A stretch of DNA of 64,000 nt from NCBI RefSeq assembly GCF_964019385.1, contig NC_088647.1, forward strand, positions 10,129,157 through 10,193,156, given 5' to 3'. The position numbers and the translations under genes were made by a program. The stretch is from Sycon ciliatum (lineage: Eukaryota > Porifera > Calcarea > Leucosolenida > Sycettidae). Below, one piece after another: positions 1-11,700 of the stretch. The first letter of the stretch is position 1. The number at the start of each line of letters is the position of its first letter. Below the pieces are notes generated by a model, which did not search any database, was not told the DNA's origin, and worked only from the letters and a program-made list of their open reading frames with translations.

Positions 1-861
1 GGCTGCCCCTGCCAACACTCGGGTGCAGGTGGAGGAGTCGCCTCCCACAGGTACGGGTGTGTGTAGTAGTAGTAGTTCCACACGTGTGCCTACTAGTGCT
101 AGCCCCCCTACCCCTGTGGCTGCGTTGACTGTCGTCGACGGGCTGTCTCCCCTTAGTGGTGTGACCATCCATAGCTTTCGTGTGCCTACTCCTAGTGTGA
201 ATATCTCTAGCAGTCTTGCATACAATGTGTGTAACCCTAGTGCTGTCAATGCCGGGTCCCGTAATGGGGTGACTGACCACGTGCCCCGCAGTACGTACGA
301 CAAGGTGCTGCGCGGGGAATATGTGGAGCTTGCGTTGTTCCTCACCCCCCCCCCCCCCCCCCCTCGCGGACGAGCCAGCCGCGAAGCGAGTCCGGGTGTC
401 AGAGGACAGTGGCCAGCTAGTGCTCTCCCCATCCCTGCCATCCCGCCGCAAGCTGGAGAGCCTGCCCGTTTGGCTGGAGGCGTGGTCAGTGTATTGCGCA
501 CTGATCCTGCGACACCCAATCCGCAAGGGCGGTGTCGCTGATCACGTATCAGCTGTGTATCATCCAAGTGGCGAAACGATATAGGTGGTTGTCGGTGTGC
601 CAATACGACGAGGAGTTCCGTCGGAAACTCGCCCACAGTCCTAGCATGCAGTGGGATGTGGTTGACCAGGACCTTTACACCCGCTGCTTCACAGGCCAGG
701 CGCTCGCTCTCTGCCCGCTCTGCAAACGTCTCGGCCACACCGCCAACACTTGCACCTCCCGGGATCAGCGCAAGCCCGGCACGACCCAGCCAGCGTGCGA
801 GCTGCACAAGGGCCGGTGTAATTTTCGGAACTGTAGTTATCGCCACGTTTGCAGCTCCTGA
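1..861 (+). mobile_element. Fossil retroelement gag-like region (DIRS/Ngaro type suspected)
   Basis: A Pro/Ser/Thr-rich stretch is followed, in a reading frame ending at 861, by the pattern YDEEFRRK...W...DLYTRCF and then closely spaced Cys/His groups (CPLCKRLGHTANTC, later CNFRNCSYRHVCSS). This layout is known from the gag-like ORFs of tyrosine-recombinase retroelements in marine invertebrates. No reverse transcriptase or recombinase is visible here, so the family is a guess. The region looks broken, with a few breaks, and its left end is cut by the window edge. It probably lies in an intron of MLH1, which is on the other strand. Confidence 0.35.
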
Positions 862-971
862 CTCAATCATCAACTTCTTGGAGCAGAACGATCTTGGCTG
901 CGATCGAGCGTCCGTGGAGTCATCTGGGACCAATTTCGTTGCCACCCTAGCGGATTGTCTGTGGTACCTGG

Positions 972-1799
972 ATGGCAACCACCATACGTTGGCTGGACGT
1001 AGTTGCGATGTTCCAGAAGTGTTTACTCAGTTTTTTTGGTTTCAACCGTCCTGAGCTGAGACAGAAGAGAAAACGGGACCACACCAACCTGAATGGTGCA
1101 GAACTGGCAGCTCTGTCCTCGTCTCTCTTCTTCACATGCAGCAACTCATATACGAAGAAGGAACACTGGCGAGGACAGAAAGAATCGCTCCTTCAACTTT
1201 CAGAAAGTCTCTGCAAGTACAGCCGATATCTTGAGAAGCAGGTGCACACGACTCTCCAGAGCGATTTGAAGCGGTCACGCACTGCTCAGACTGATACGGA
1301 TGAGCTGCGAGTCATTGAGCCCGTACTTGTGGTGAAGCCGACATCGGCGGCCAGGTACCGCAGTCTCCATGCTGCACTGACGCATGCTAGCATGTGGGAG
1401 CCAGTGGACCTGGAGGAGCATGCCCCAGTTGGTGACAGGAGAAGAAAATATGACATTGTGCAGAACAGTATCAGTGTGCTGAGTGTAGTGTTCGCAAAGA
1501 ACAATCTTGATTGCAGGCAAGCGATTGAGATTCCGCATTTCTCAGCTGGCCACAATGAAATTTGCTATCACTGTGGCTCTGGTGAAAGCCTTTTGTTGTC
1601 GGACGGTAGCTATCCGCTCCGTAGCGTGTGCCAGGTGGCGAACGCAAAGCCAATGAAAAAGCGGTCACGAGCTGCCACAAAAAATAGGAAACCTTTCCGT
1701 CTTCCGATTCGTGCTCACAGTTCTGGCCATTGTCTTTTCATTTCCCTTGCTGCTTTCTTCGTCATCTTCTTTTGTTTTTCAGCATCCCCTCTGCTATGA
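972..1799 (+). CDS. Uncharacterised 275-aa ORF, probably mobile-element derived
   Basis: An open frame from an ATG at 972 to a TGA ending at 1799. I do not recognise a family. The middle is polar and rich in Lys/Arg/Ser (around residues 30-130). Near residue 195 there is a CYHCGSGE motif, with another Cys about 23 residues later, which could be a degenerate zinc-binding site. The last 25 residues are very hydrophobic and may be read-through into non-coding sequence. Base composition differs from the repeat-rich DNA around it. The frame immediately upstream (to 1054) seems to hold related protein sequence, so the true product may begin earlier or be spliced. It sits antisense inside the probable MLH1 intron 9, next to retroelement debris, which suggests a transposon-encoded protein rather than a host gene. 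Confidence 0.35.
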   Translation: MATTIRWLDVVAMFQKCLLSFFGFNRPELRQKRKRDHTNLNGAELAALSSSLFFTCSNSYTKKEHWRGQKESLLQLSESLCKYSRYLEKQVHTTLQSDLKRSRTAQTDTDELRVIEPVLVVKPTSAARYRSLHAALTHASMWEPVDLEEHAPVGDRRRKYDIVQNSISVLSVVFAKNNLDCRQAIEIPHFSAGHNEICYHCGSGESLLLSDGSYPLRSVCQVANAKPMKKRSRAATKNRKPFRLPIRAHSSGHCLFISLAAFFVIFFCFSASPLL

Positions 1800-1884
1800 A
1801 TAGCTGATTTATGTACTGGATAAAGAATAGTCATGCTCCCTAACCAGAATCAATTGATAGAAACTCTGTTCTAGGTGCGCGCGC

Positions 1885-1958
1885 ACGTGTGTGTGTATGC
1901 GTGTGTGTGTGTGTGTGCGTGTGTATGGGCGTGTGTGTGTGTGGGGGGGGGGGGGGGC
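1885..1958. repeat. (GT)n microsatellite with a G run
   Basis: Alternating GT from about 1889 with a few GC interruptions, then a run of about 15 G near 1943-1957. On the minus strand, the sense strand of MLH1, this reads as CA/C-rich intronic sequence. Confidence 0.9.
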
Positions 1959-2100
1959 ATATACCTGTATGTACATGTATGCATGTACAGGGTGCGCTCG
2001 TGTGTATGTACCACTTGAACCACTCACGGCCGAATGACTTCAAAAAAAAGAGAAGAAAAAAGATACGTTTGGGGCTGCGAACACCCGCATGACAAACGTA

Positions 2101-2720
2101 CGAGGTGAATAGCAATTTCTGGACATGAAAATAAAATAGAGGCCCACTGGCTGTGTGTTTTACATTTTTCATATCTTTTTGTATCTATTGTATGGCCTAA
2201 TCCTTCATCTTTCCAAATATGTGACAATTGCTCATGCTGTGATCCCAGAGACTTTATAGCAGGATGTTTTCGACAGTCCAATTTTTTGGCCTAAACTTCA
2301 GTGTATGGAATTCTGGACATGAAAGTAAAATAGAGTCAATAGGCATCCTATACTGCACCATTTTTGTTATTTTTTCGATTGGTGGACTGCAGTTGGCCTC
2401 TTCACACTTCCAGCCAACAGGTCCAAGACTATACAGCGTCTAAAGTGGCGTGCACATGGGGAAGCCAACGATTCGTCCATTACTTCTTATTTTACTCAAA
2501 ATTCTCATGCGACATAGTACCACAAAACTCGTTGAAATGCCTCCCAAGAAAAGGCTATCAACAAGGCACCGACACGAGGAGAAACTACAACAGCCCAGCT
2601 GTCAACTACAACAAGAAAAAACTTCATCAACCTGACTGACTTGACTCTACACGCGACAAAACATTATTTTACTCGAAATGTCCAGAAATGTACAATGTCC
2701 AGAAATAGCAATTCACCTCG
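2101..2720. mobile_element. Non-autonomous TIR element, about 620 bp, TA-flanked
   Basis: The ends are inverted copies of about 29 bp: CGAGGTGAATAGCAATTTCT at 2101 and its reverse complement, with one transposition (AGCAAT against TTGCTA), ending at 2720. Both ends are flanked by TA, as expected of Tc1/mariner-type insertion. An internal direct repeat of TCTGGACATGAAAnTAAAAT lies near 2118 and 2311. No transposase frame is recognisable, so it is a MITE or an internally deleted copy. Confidence 0.65.
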
Positions 2721-2801
2721 TACATAAAAATATAAAATATAAAAAATAAAACCTCCCGCCCTCCCCGGTTTTCGAAAAATCGGACGATAAACAATCAATA
2801 T

Positions 2802-3090
2802 TATCAAGAGTACATAACCCCCCAGAGTGTGCAACGCTGATCCAGCTCTGCATAGGGTCTTGGTCGAGCGGAATCGGATCTTCTGATGTCATGCGTACAC
2901 TCCACACCTGCGCAAGGCCGGTCTCGAGGCAGGGCACCATTGTTTTTGATCCGAGAGTACCCGCGACTCCCCGGGTTCCCCTCAGATGTGTACGGTATTA
3001 TGACGCAAAGATCCGATTCCGCTCGACCAAGACCCTATGCAGAGCTGGATCAGGCGTTGCACACTCTGGGGGGCTATGTACTCTTGATAT
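2802..3090. repeat. Foldback element with 90-bp arms
   Basis: The sequence from 2802 to about 2890 (starting TATCAAGAGTACATAACCCC) returns as its reverse complement from about 3000 to 3090 with only a few mismatches, separated by about 110 bp. The transcript would form a long hairpin. The outermost motif TATCAAGAGTA is shared with small palindromes elsewhere in the window (27.9, 37.6 and 54.2 kb), and the subterminal CCCCCAGAGTGTGCAAC is seen again near 17.64 kb. Confidence 0.8.
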
Positions 3091-3248
3091 TATTTTACAT
3101 GGCCTAATAGACCTTCATTTTCACCCTAACAACACAGTCATAATGGCAACCCGCACACTACTGTGACACTAGTAAGCGAAGGCCCACCGACACTGCACAC
3201 TCATGCACTACTACGGAAGAGGTGAAGAGATGTGTGGCGAGCAAGCAA

Positions 3249-3296
3249 GAGAGAAAAAGAGAGAGAGAGAGAGAGAGCGGTGGGGGGGGGGGGGGC
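3249..3296. repeat. (GA)n microsatellite plus G14 run
   Basis: GAGA repeats at 3249-3280 followed by a run of 13-14 G. It begins only about 10 bp past the MLH1 exon 9 donor in the minus-strand sense, so the intron opens with C and CT runs. Confidence 0.9.
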
Positions 3297-3305
3297 AGAA
3301 CTCAC

Positions 3306-3985
3306 CTGGCAATATTCGCACCATACAACGTGCGGACGTTGTCCTGTCGGGTTGCAGAGGCAGCAGTACGGATATCTGCAATGCCTTCCCCATGCTACAC
3401 ATGCCCAAGACACACAGTCACACATGAAAACAACACTCCTTTACAGAGATTCACTTGAGGTGGCAAAACTCAACTTAGAGGAAATTTGAATGCATGCCTG
3501 CCTGCATGCTTGCCTTGTCTTGGTTCCTAGATTTCTATAAAAACTCCTTTCCGGTGGATGTAATAACTAATAAATTGTATGAGTTTAATATTTTTGGCGA
3601 CTACGACCAAAATCCTGTGTGGAGGGCGAGAGTGAGCGACTACCGCAGTTCGTGCAACTAAATCACATTAAGTGACTCACTTGTCAAGTCGTTGCACACA
3701 CTGGTCATAGTACTGTCAGGCGCTGCGAGTCTAGCAGTAGTTATCGTCAAGTACACAGAGTGGTGGGTGCAGCAGAGTCTTCCCACTCCAGCAAGCAGAG
3801 AGTATGGTACAGGATTGCATATGCCCAGCACTACTACAGGTACAAGCACACACGGCATGCTACAGTAGATCTGTGCATGAGCACATGGTGTTTGAGACCA
3901 CATCATAACTTACCTTCTTGAGAGTGAAGCTAACGCCGGCATTGTGCACTGCATACCTACACACACACACACACACACACACGCA

Positions 3986-4045
<60 letters not shown>

Positions 4046-4120
4046 AACAAAACAACACATGAGAATGCGAGAGTGCCAGCAAACGTATACACACATCCAC
4101 CCTTGTGCGTGCACCCCCCC

Positions 4121-4151
<31 letters not shown>

Positions 4152-5256
4152 ACCAACCCACCCACACACGCAAAGACCACTTCACATTCAGTACCCCTTG
4201 TGAGAGCCTATTCCAGTTGGCCAGTCTGAGCAACCTCCAGTAAACGTTCAACGTCATGAGTACTGCATTCACTTCAACTTACGCAGAGTTAGAGTAGCTA
4301 TGACAACAGAGAAACGAAACCAAAAACCCGGCCCAAAGAGTACAAGCAACGTGACACCAATAGTCAGCAATGCAGGTAGCATGCAGACTATCTGCGTACC
4401 GTGTCATCACGTCCTGTATGCGCGAGTACTCCTCACTAGCACTCTTCAGCGCACGCTGCCGCGTTGGCATGTTGTAGAAGACATCCTCCACCTGACACAG
4501 AGCACCGCGGAACACACAGAGCACCCAGTCGCAATTAGGATGACACAACAAACAAGCACAGCGCTGAGTCACTTAAATACCATTCTGGCCTTAACAGTTG
4601 TGCCCCAGCCAGCGATCAGCAGTATCAGGTCAGCATTCACCCTATATTGCAGTGGTGGTAAATGAAATCCAACCCCATGATTACAGAAAAACAGCACTGA
4701 CTGCACCGCCCTATTGTTCACAGTGCTTGGGTTGTGGAGGCCCGTAGCTGTTGTATCAATGTGGTTGGATTTCATTTGCCATCACTGTACTTACTGATAA
4801 GCGGTACAGTCAACTTTGCCTAATAACGACTGCGGATATAACGATTATTCGCGAATAACGACAGAATTCCCATGCCCAGAGCAAAGTCCCATCTAACTGT
4901 AATACATATAATGAGACTTCGGGTATGGACACTTTTCTGATGCCCCGCCGAGTGTCGTTATACGCAAAGTTGACTGTACAGCCTACGTATGAAAGATCTA
5001 GAATGCTCTACTCCAGACCTCCTGGTCAGGCCGCATTGCTGGACTTACTGTGATCTGTGTGCCTACATTACCAGCACATGGCTTGGGGTCAGCAGATGCA
5101 CCCGGCTTGGGAGGTGTTAGCTTGCCATCACAATAAGATGCTCTGGAAATACAAACACGCACCACACAAACAAACACACACCATTTGATGCCCATTGCTG
5201 GAGGCGATGATAGCGATGCTACAGCAGAAGCCATAGCAACTTGTACTGGGATTGTA

Positions 5257-5289
<33 letters not shown>

Positions 5290-8200
5290 ACGCATACACA
5301 TGCTCGCGCACACACACATACACATTCATCAAGAGGGGGATGATGCTGATAGTTCGACACACATCCCCACACCACATTCTAAATTCAGGCCGCGCGACGC
5401 ATCTCGCTGTCATTTCCTTCTCGTATTAAGGTGTCCACAATCTGTGCATCCATAGGGTATCACAATAGATGATATGCCAAATAAGCGCTCGAAAAGTTGA
5501 GAGGGCATGCGATTGATGCGCCCAGGCTTAGCTTGTCAAGTGCACGGGATGTGCAAAGTACACGGATTTTAGGCTTGTTGCGCGCTTGCGCGATCAGGTG
5601 CTGCACGTGCATGAATGGAATGCATGCAGTTCCACCGTTACTAGTTTTACGCACTTCCTTCGGCGTTGAAACTAAAGCTGTAAATCTGGATAGAAGAAAC
5701 AGCTTTGCTTGCTTTTAATATAGGGGCTGGAGTGATTTTTCGCTGTCTTGTTTTCGGATACCGACCAACCACGACCATTGCTGTGTTCCAGGATGTACTG
5801 GTGACCGGTGTTACTCCCCAGCCCCAGCAAATGGTATTCGTCTTTTCCATAAATTTCCATCATCCTGAACTGTGAAGGAAATGGACTGTTGCTATTCGAC
5901 GGGAGGAAAGAGAAGGAGAGTAAAAGAAAGTGACACTACAGTGGTGTGATCTGACCTTTTCTTGCCAGAAGATTATGTAGATCTACAAGGGGAGAAAATC
6001 GCCAGAGCAAGACTGGTAAAACATTTTGTATCTGGAGTTTTCAATCTGGTCCGCCAAGACAACAGCGGCTGATGCTAACCGGCGTCGCTCTACCTCGTGT
6101 CGTGAGCTACTGCACGGGAGCAGCCTGAAGACATACGACTCATACCTAGTGCTATCCTAGGCATACTGTCCCTACGCTGGAGGAAGCATTCGACAGTATT
6201 CAATGCAATCTGGGTGACTGCAAGAATAATGTAGCAAAATTGAGCGAAATGACTAACAGTCGCATGTTTGGAGTTCTGCGGGTATCCCGATTCAAAGACA
6301 AGGCATCATATCAGTAACCTTGGACAACACAGTCATGCGACGTATCAAGCGGAGTCTCAAGATAACATTTGGCTACCCAGCAGCCACCATTTGTCACCGC
6401 CACAAAATATTCCCGTCGCCATCCGTTAAAACTTTATAGTAATTATTGTTTGCCATGCCATAGCGCCTCAGCCCCCTCTTTGCAGAGTTTACTTTGTTTT
6501 TAGGTCAAAATATTCACCCTACGCTGGCTACGGAAGCCTTGACCAGGCCTGCTGAGGGGATAGTACACCCTCACTTTAGCCCTACCTAATGCTTCTTCAC
6601 GACATGGCTTCTCTTTGCAAAACATACAGGTACCTGGTCTCTGATATCAGCGATAGCTGGAGTTTTCTTCCATCGGGGTGCTGCTAGGCAGCCTCCTTCG
6701 TCATGCCGCAGAGGCTGCGTAGAAGGCTGTTATGTTATAACAACCTTCTACGTAACCTCTTTGCAATACGCCATTTCCCACTTACCTCGAGCACCCTGTA
6801 AAAAGGCGCATTGTCTGCAGGGATGGCCCTAGTAAAATGATAAATACAACAAAAATAGAACAACTCTATTTGTGCTGGCCTTGACGAATAGCGGAAGCAC
6901 ATGAGAAACTGGTTGCCTGGAGCAATGACGAAAGAAACGCTGATGTGATCTCACTCGGGTGAGGGATGAGGTAAAACCGCGAAGCAGTCAGGGTCTTGCT
7001 TCTCAGCCTATGCCATATGCCGCTGCCAATCTGCTGTTGGGTATGGCGCTCTATTGCTATTACCTCTGTTAGAAGCACCTTCTCTGTGATGTGGGATAGG
7101 GAAGGCGGGATTTCCCAGTACAAAGGCAAATCAATGTTGCCAGTGTCAGTATGCCCAGGTGGTTGATAAGGGTTTTCGCAACTACGTTCCTTGGCCCTTG
7201 TGCCCCATTGCTGTTGTTGCTAGGTTGCATATGCCAGGTATTGACCTTTCATCTCACAATAGTTGATGGTCAGCAGCAATGCAACAATGTGGTGGAAGGA
7301 GCATGCAATGCTGCAGTGCAACTGCAATATGCAGACATCACTTCGAGTACATGCTTTTCTTTTAGCACTGTAGCACACACTTAGCTCTCCTTCTTCTTTT
7401 GAGATGCCCAACACTTAGCCTTGACAAAGTATCTCTGCGGTCCAGAATTCTTTGGCTCTGGGAAGCAACACTCAACACTGTAAACGAATGGCGAGAAGAA
7501 GGACTCATCCCCGAATGGTTTCTGTGTCTGGCGTTAGGTACCTTTCTCGATTCTGAAGATGCTGGAGTACAGCACTAGCAGAAACAACACTTAGCAAATC
7601 CTCCGAGCGATGGCTCCAGGCCTCGGTGGGAAATTCTGCGTCTTTTTGTTGAGCAGCATCTATGATTTGATGGATTCAGCGGAGAAGCAGCTTCTTCTGT
7701 TCCCGATGCAGATGGTGTCAAGGTATTCGCTGCTGTAGCGACCAGTGAAGGAGGAACGGATTTTCAACGCCATTTCGCTGCTCGGAGCCGACTGCCATCA
7801 TTGTCCCCCGTCCTAAGCTCTGGGGCGTTGGGAATAATAATATCTGTCGGTCTTACCTCTGCAACAAAATTTAATCATCTCGCTTTCCATCTACCGGTAT
7901 CTCTCCCTCACGTACATGTACGTCTTCAGCTGAGCAAAAGTCCATCTAGCAATCGTTTCGCCGACAGGTGGGTTCGCAAAACGAGAAGCTATGGCTGGTG
8001 TACTATTTCTTGCTGCCATATCTGGGTATCAAAATGAAAAATTGAAAGCAAACTATGCACAAAGGTGTCAGAGTTCCTTTTCTTCATCCGAAAATTTTCT
8101 CCGACAGAATGCTAAAATGCAATAACAGTGGAACTGCATGCATTCCATTCATGCACGTGCAGCACCTGATCGCGTAAGCGCGCAACAAGCCTAAAATCCG

Positions 8201-8625
8201 TGTACTTTGCACATCCCGTGCACTTGACAAGCTAAGCCTGGGCGCATCAATCGCATGCCCTCTCAACTTTTCGAGCGCTTATTTGGCATATCATCTATTC
8301 CATAGAATCTGGCAATCGGTGGGTACGCAGACAAGGCAGGGTTTGGGGTTACGTTGGCTATATGGCGCAAATGCTAGCAAGACTAATAAAATATAAAATT
8401 AAAAACACCTCCACCTTCAATGACAAGAAAGCAAAGCACTCACTTGAAGGCACATTTCGAATCAGCAGTTCGTGTCACGATGGACAGATGAGCCACATGG
8501 CTGATACTGGCAAGAGCCTGTGTGACCACACAGCACACACATGTACAGGGACAGAAGCAGTGTGAGTAAACAGAACTGAACGAAAGAGAGAGGGAGAGGG
8601 AGAGGGAGAGGGAGAGGGAGAGAGA

Positions 8626-8718
<93 letters not shown>

Positions 8719-11700
8719 TGAAAGCGAGAGAGATACAAATTTAGGAATAGACGACGTTTGGTGCACGGTGTTTTGACAATTTTGGCGTGGGCAACAAATC
8801 GCATACCTCTCCACGAAAGCCATACGTCTGGATACTGTTCAGGTCCTCGAACTTCTGGAGTTTGCTGGTGGTGAAGCGCTCACAGACAATACCCATGTCA
8901 CCTTTCTGCAGAACACACAATCACACAAGATCAGAACAACCACTGAAGGTTCACATTAGACAATCCACCAGGACCATTCTCCCACCGTTTTTTGGGAAAG
9001 AGTGGCGACGCATACTGCAGCTTCATAAAGGGAAAATCGTCCGGAGAAGAACTTCTCTTTCCCAGGTACACTGCAGTCCTCCAACTCATTTCTAATAATA
9101 ATAATAATAATGACAGTTCGCATTTCACTCATTGCATGAGGTCAACGCATCTGTTAACAATTTCGAGCCAAGCAGCTCTATCAGAAGCAGATTGCACAGC
9201 ATCCAGAAGCGACAGATTAATGCATTGTAAGTCTTTCTTGACAACGTCGATCCATCTCAGACGTGGTCGTCCTCGGGGTCGTCGTATGTCTGTTGTGTTG
9301 ATCGACATCAGGAGGGCTTGGAAAGAGGACGATTCTTCGCCTTCCCTCACTACATGGCCGACTCATTTCTATCATGCAGTTAATTATCATGTTTTGGCAA
9401 AGTAATAGTCCTCATCCGACCGTCAACGTAAGACAATTCCCGGTCCCTGATACGTACTGGGCCCCCTTCCGATCATAACTTATACAGGAAATAACATTGT
9501 AATACTGGACCACGACGGAATCATTCATGTTTGCCGGGTTCTGAGCAGCTCACTGTTCTCATTCTGGATTGGATCGTAAACTTAGCCAGACCACTGGCCA
9601 TCGCCCGGTGACAATGGGTTTGCTTTGCTTGTCTGATGGAACCTGTGAGAGCCTGCCTTGACCGCTCACTGAATTGTGCTACTGTAGACCGCCTGATATT
9701 CGCGTCACTAAATTTCTGTGATCTCTCAGAACCAGCAAGTTTGCGATGGCAAATGTTCGCGGAGTACTGTGGGTCCACATCCAGTCATATACACCCACTG
9801 TTGAAGTTCGATTTCACGATGGTTAGTATTCGCGTTGTGCTCTTCTCGCAAAATTAGCAAACGTTGGTACACCACAAACATTAGGCAGTGTACAGTACCT
9901 TCACAGCATGACATGAACAAAGTGTTGCTAAGGCGATGCCAGATCATTCTGATATCAGCTATAAAGCCACTAGGGAAACACCCCAACCGCACACAAGTAC
10001 TCTCACTCTCATAACAGCCACCTTCACTTCCTTTCCCCAGGAGACTCCCTTTGTTAGGCATCCATTTGCCTCTGGAGAATCCAGGGAATAATTTACTTTC
10101 AATCTTTTGCATAGCAATTCTGCTACACAAAATCAAACTTGAATAGCAATTCAAAAATGTTGGGTCCATTTTCTTCAACACTTGACAACCGTCCTCCTGG
10201 AGAGCTGATCAGAGTGCAAGCTCAGACCACAAGTACACTGTAACACCTTTTAAATGCAAACCTAGTCTGGTGCCAGGGTGCATAGCTAAGCACTTTCGAA
10301 GTTTCGTGCATCTATTTCATCCCTAGAGACACACCTGGCATGTACACTGTGCATCATAGGGTACAGTGAAACATCAATAAGCATCGCAGTTTTCTGCAAC
10401 ACATTTCTGAAGTTGCTTCGCACCTCAGAAGAATTGCGTAGCAAACTGCGATGCGACACCGGTTAAATTATTCCCTGGAATCCTTGAAAATATAATATCA
10501 ATCAAAGTATGCCGCACCGATCGCTGGTGGCTGTGCAGCAATTACTGGACACACTTACGCGGATTCCGTGGCCATTATCTTGAATTTGCAGCAGCTTCAG
10601 GCCGCCCGACTTGACAGTGACCTGAATTGATGTTGACTTTGCATCCAGACTTCAAGAGTAGACAGCCGGAAGCCAGTGACAAAAACACAATTGGAATAAA
10701 ATCAAACCAGGTACTCACCCTAGTGATAAACTATATTATAGTGATTCGGCCTGAACCTATTGTGAGACGTGATATCATAATCATTACGATTCATGACCAG
10801 AACAAAACAATTTGCTGCGAGAATGGTTTTATGCGGAGTGGTTTTGTGCAGCATTGATACAAGTTTCACATTCTGGTTTATGAACTCTTGGTCTTACATA
10901 CAAAATGCATGTAGGTAAGTAATGAGTCTGAGGGAGATGCAAAAAAATTCACGGTTCACGTGAGACTCGGCTGGAGGCCGAGCTGTCCACATCCGTAGGA
11001 AGTTACAGGTCTGCTCTCGATATAACAACTCTCACTTGTACATAAACCTCGCTAGTAAGTAAAAAAATCAAATCCCGCGCCGAAACAGCATCACTTCCAT
11101 ACAAATTTTGTTCTACACAACATAATCCTACATAACATAAACCTCAACATGACACACGCTACGGCACGGTCCCCGACGTGCGCACTCTCGGTACAACATA
11201 AATCCACGTGCACGGTACGATCAAGCGGTAGCTGTTGCTTGGCAGTTTAGGCCAGTTTAGTCCTACATAACGTAAACCTCGGCATAACGCATCCTGTGGC
11301 GCGCGCGGTCCCCGGCCGACGTGCGCACTCTCGATATAACGTAGATTCAAGTGTGCGGTACGATCAAGCTGTAGCCGTAGCTAGCCAGTGTAGTCATATT
11401 GTGCATAAATTCTGCGGCATTGATGGTATCTGATGTCGATGGTGGTACAGTGTGCATATGTTTGCACGGTTAAACCCACCTTGTAATAGCCTTCATTTTG
11501 AGGTACATCTTGTATTTTTAAATACACACGGTTTTCTACATAACATAACTCTCGATATAACATAAATTTTGCGTGGTCCCAGAGATTACGTTATATGGAG
11601 AGTAGACCTGTACTAGGAACGCCACCGCCCTCTATGGATCTATGGGAGGTGTTAAGGGGGGGGGGGGGGGCTGAAGAAATTCTGGCTGCTATCACCATGA

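Noticed and set aside
8440-8823. Leu/Ser-repeat protein of over 100 residues
   Set aside because: It is the (GA)n tract read on the minus strand, fused by chance to MLH1 exon 5 and flanking intron.
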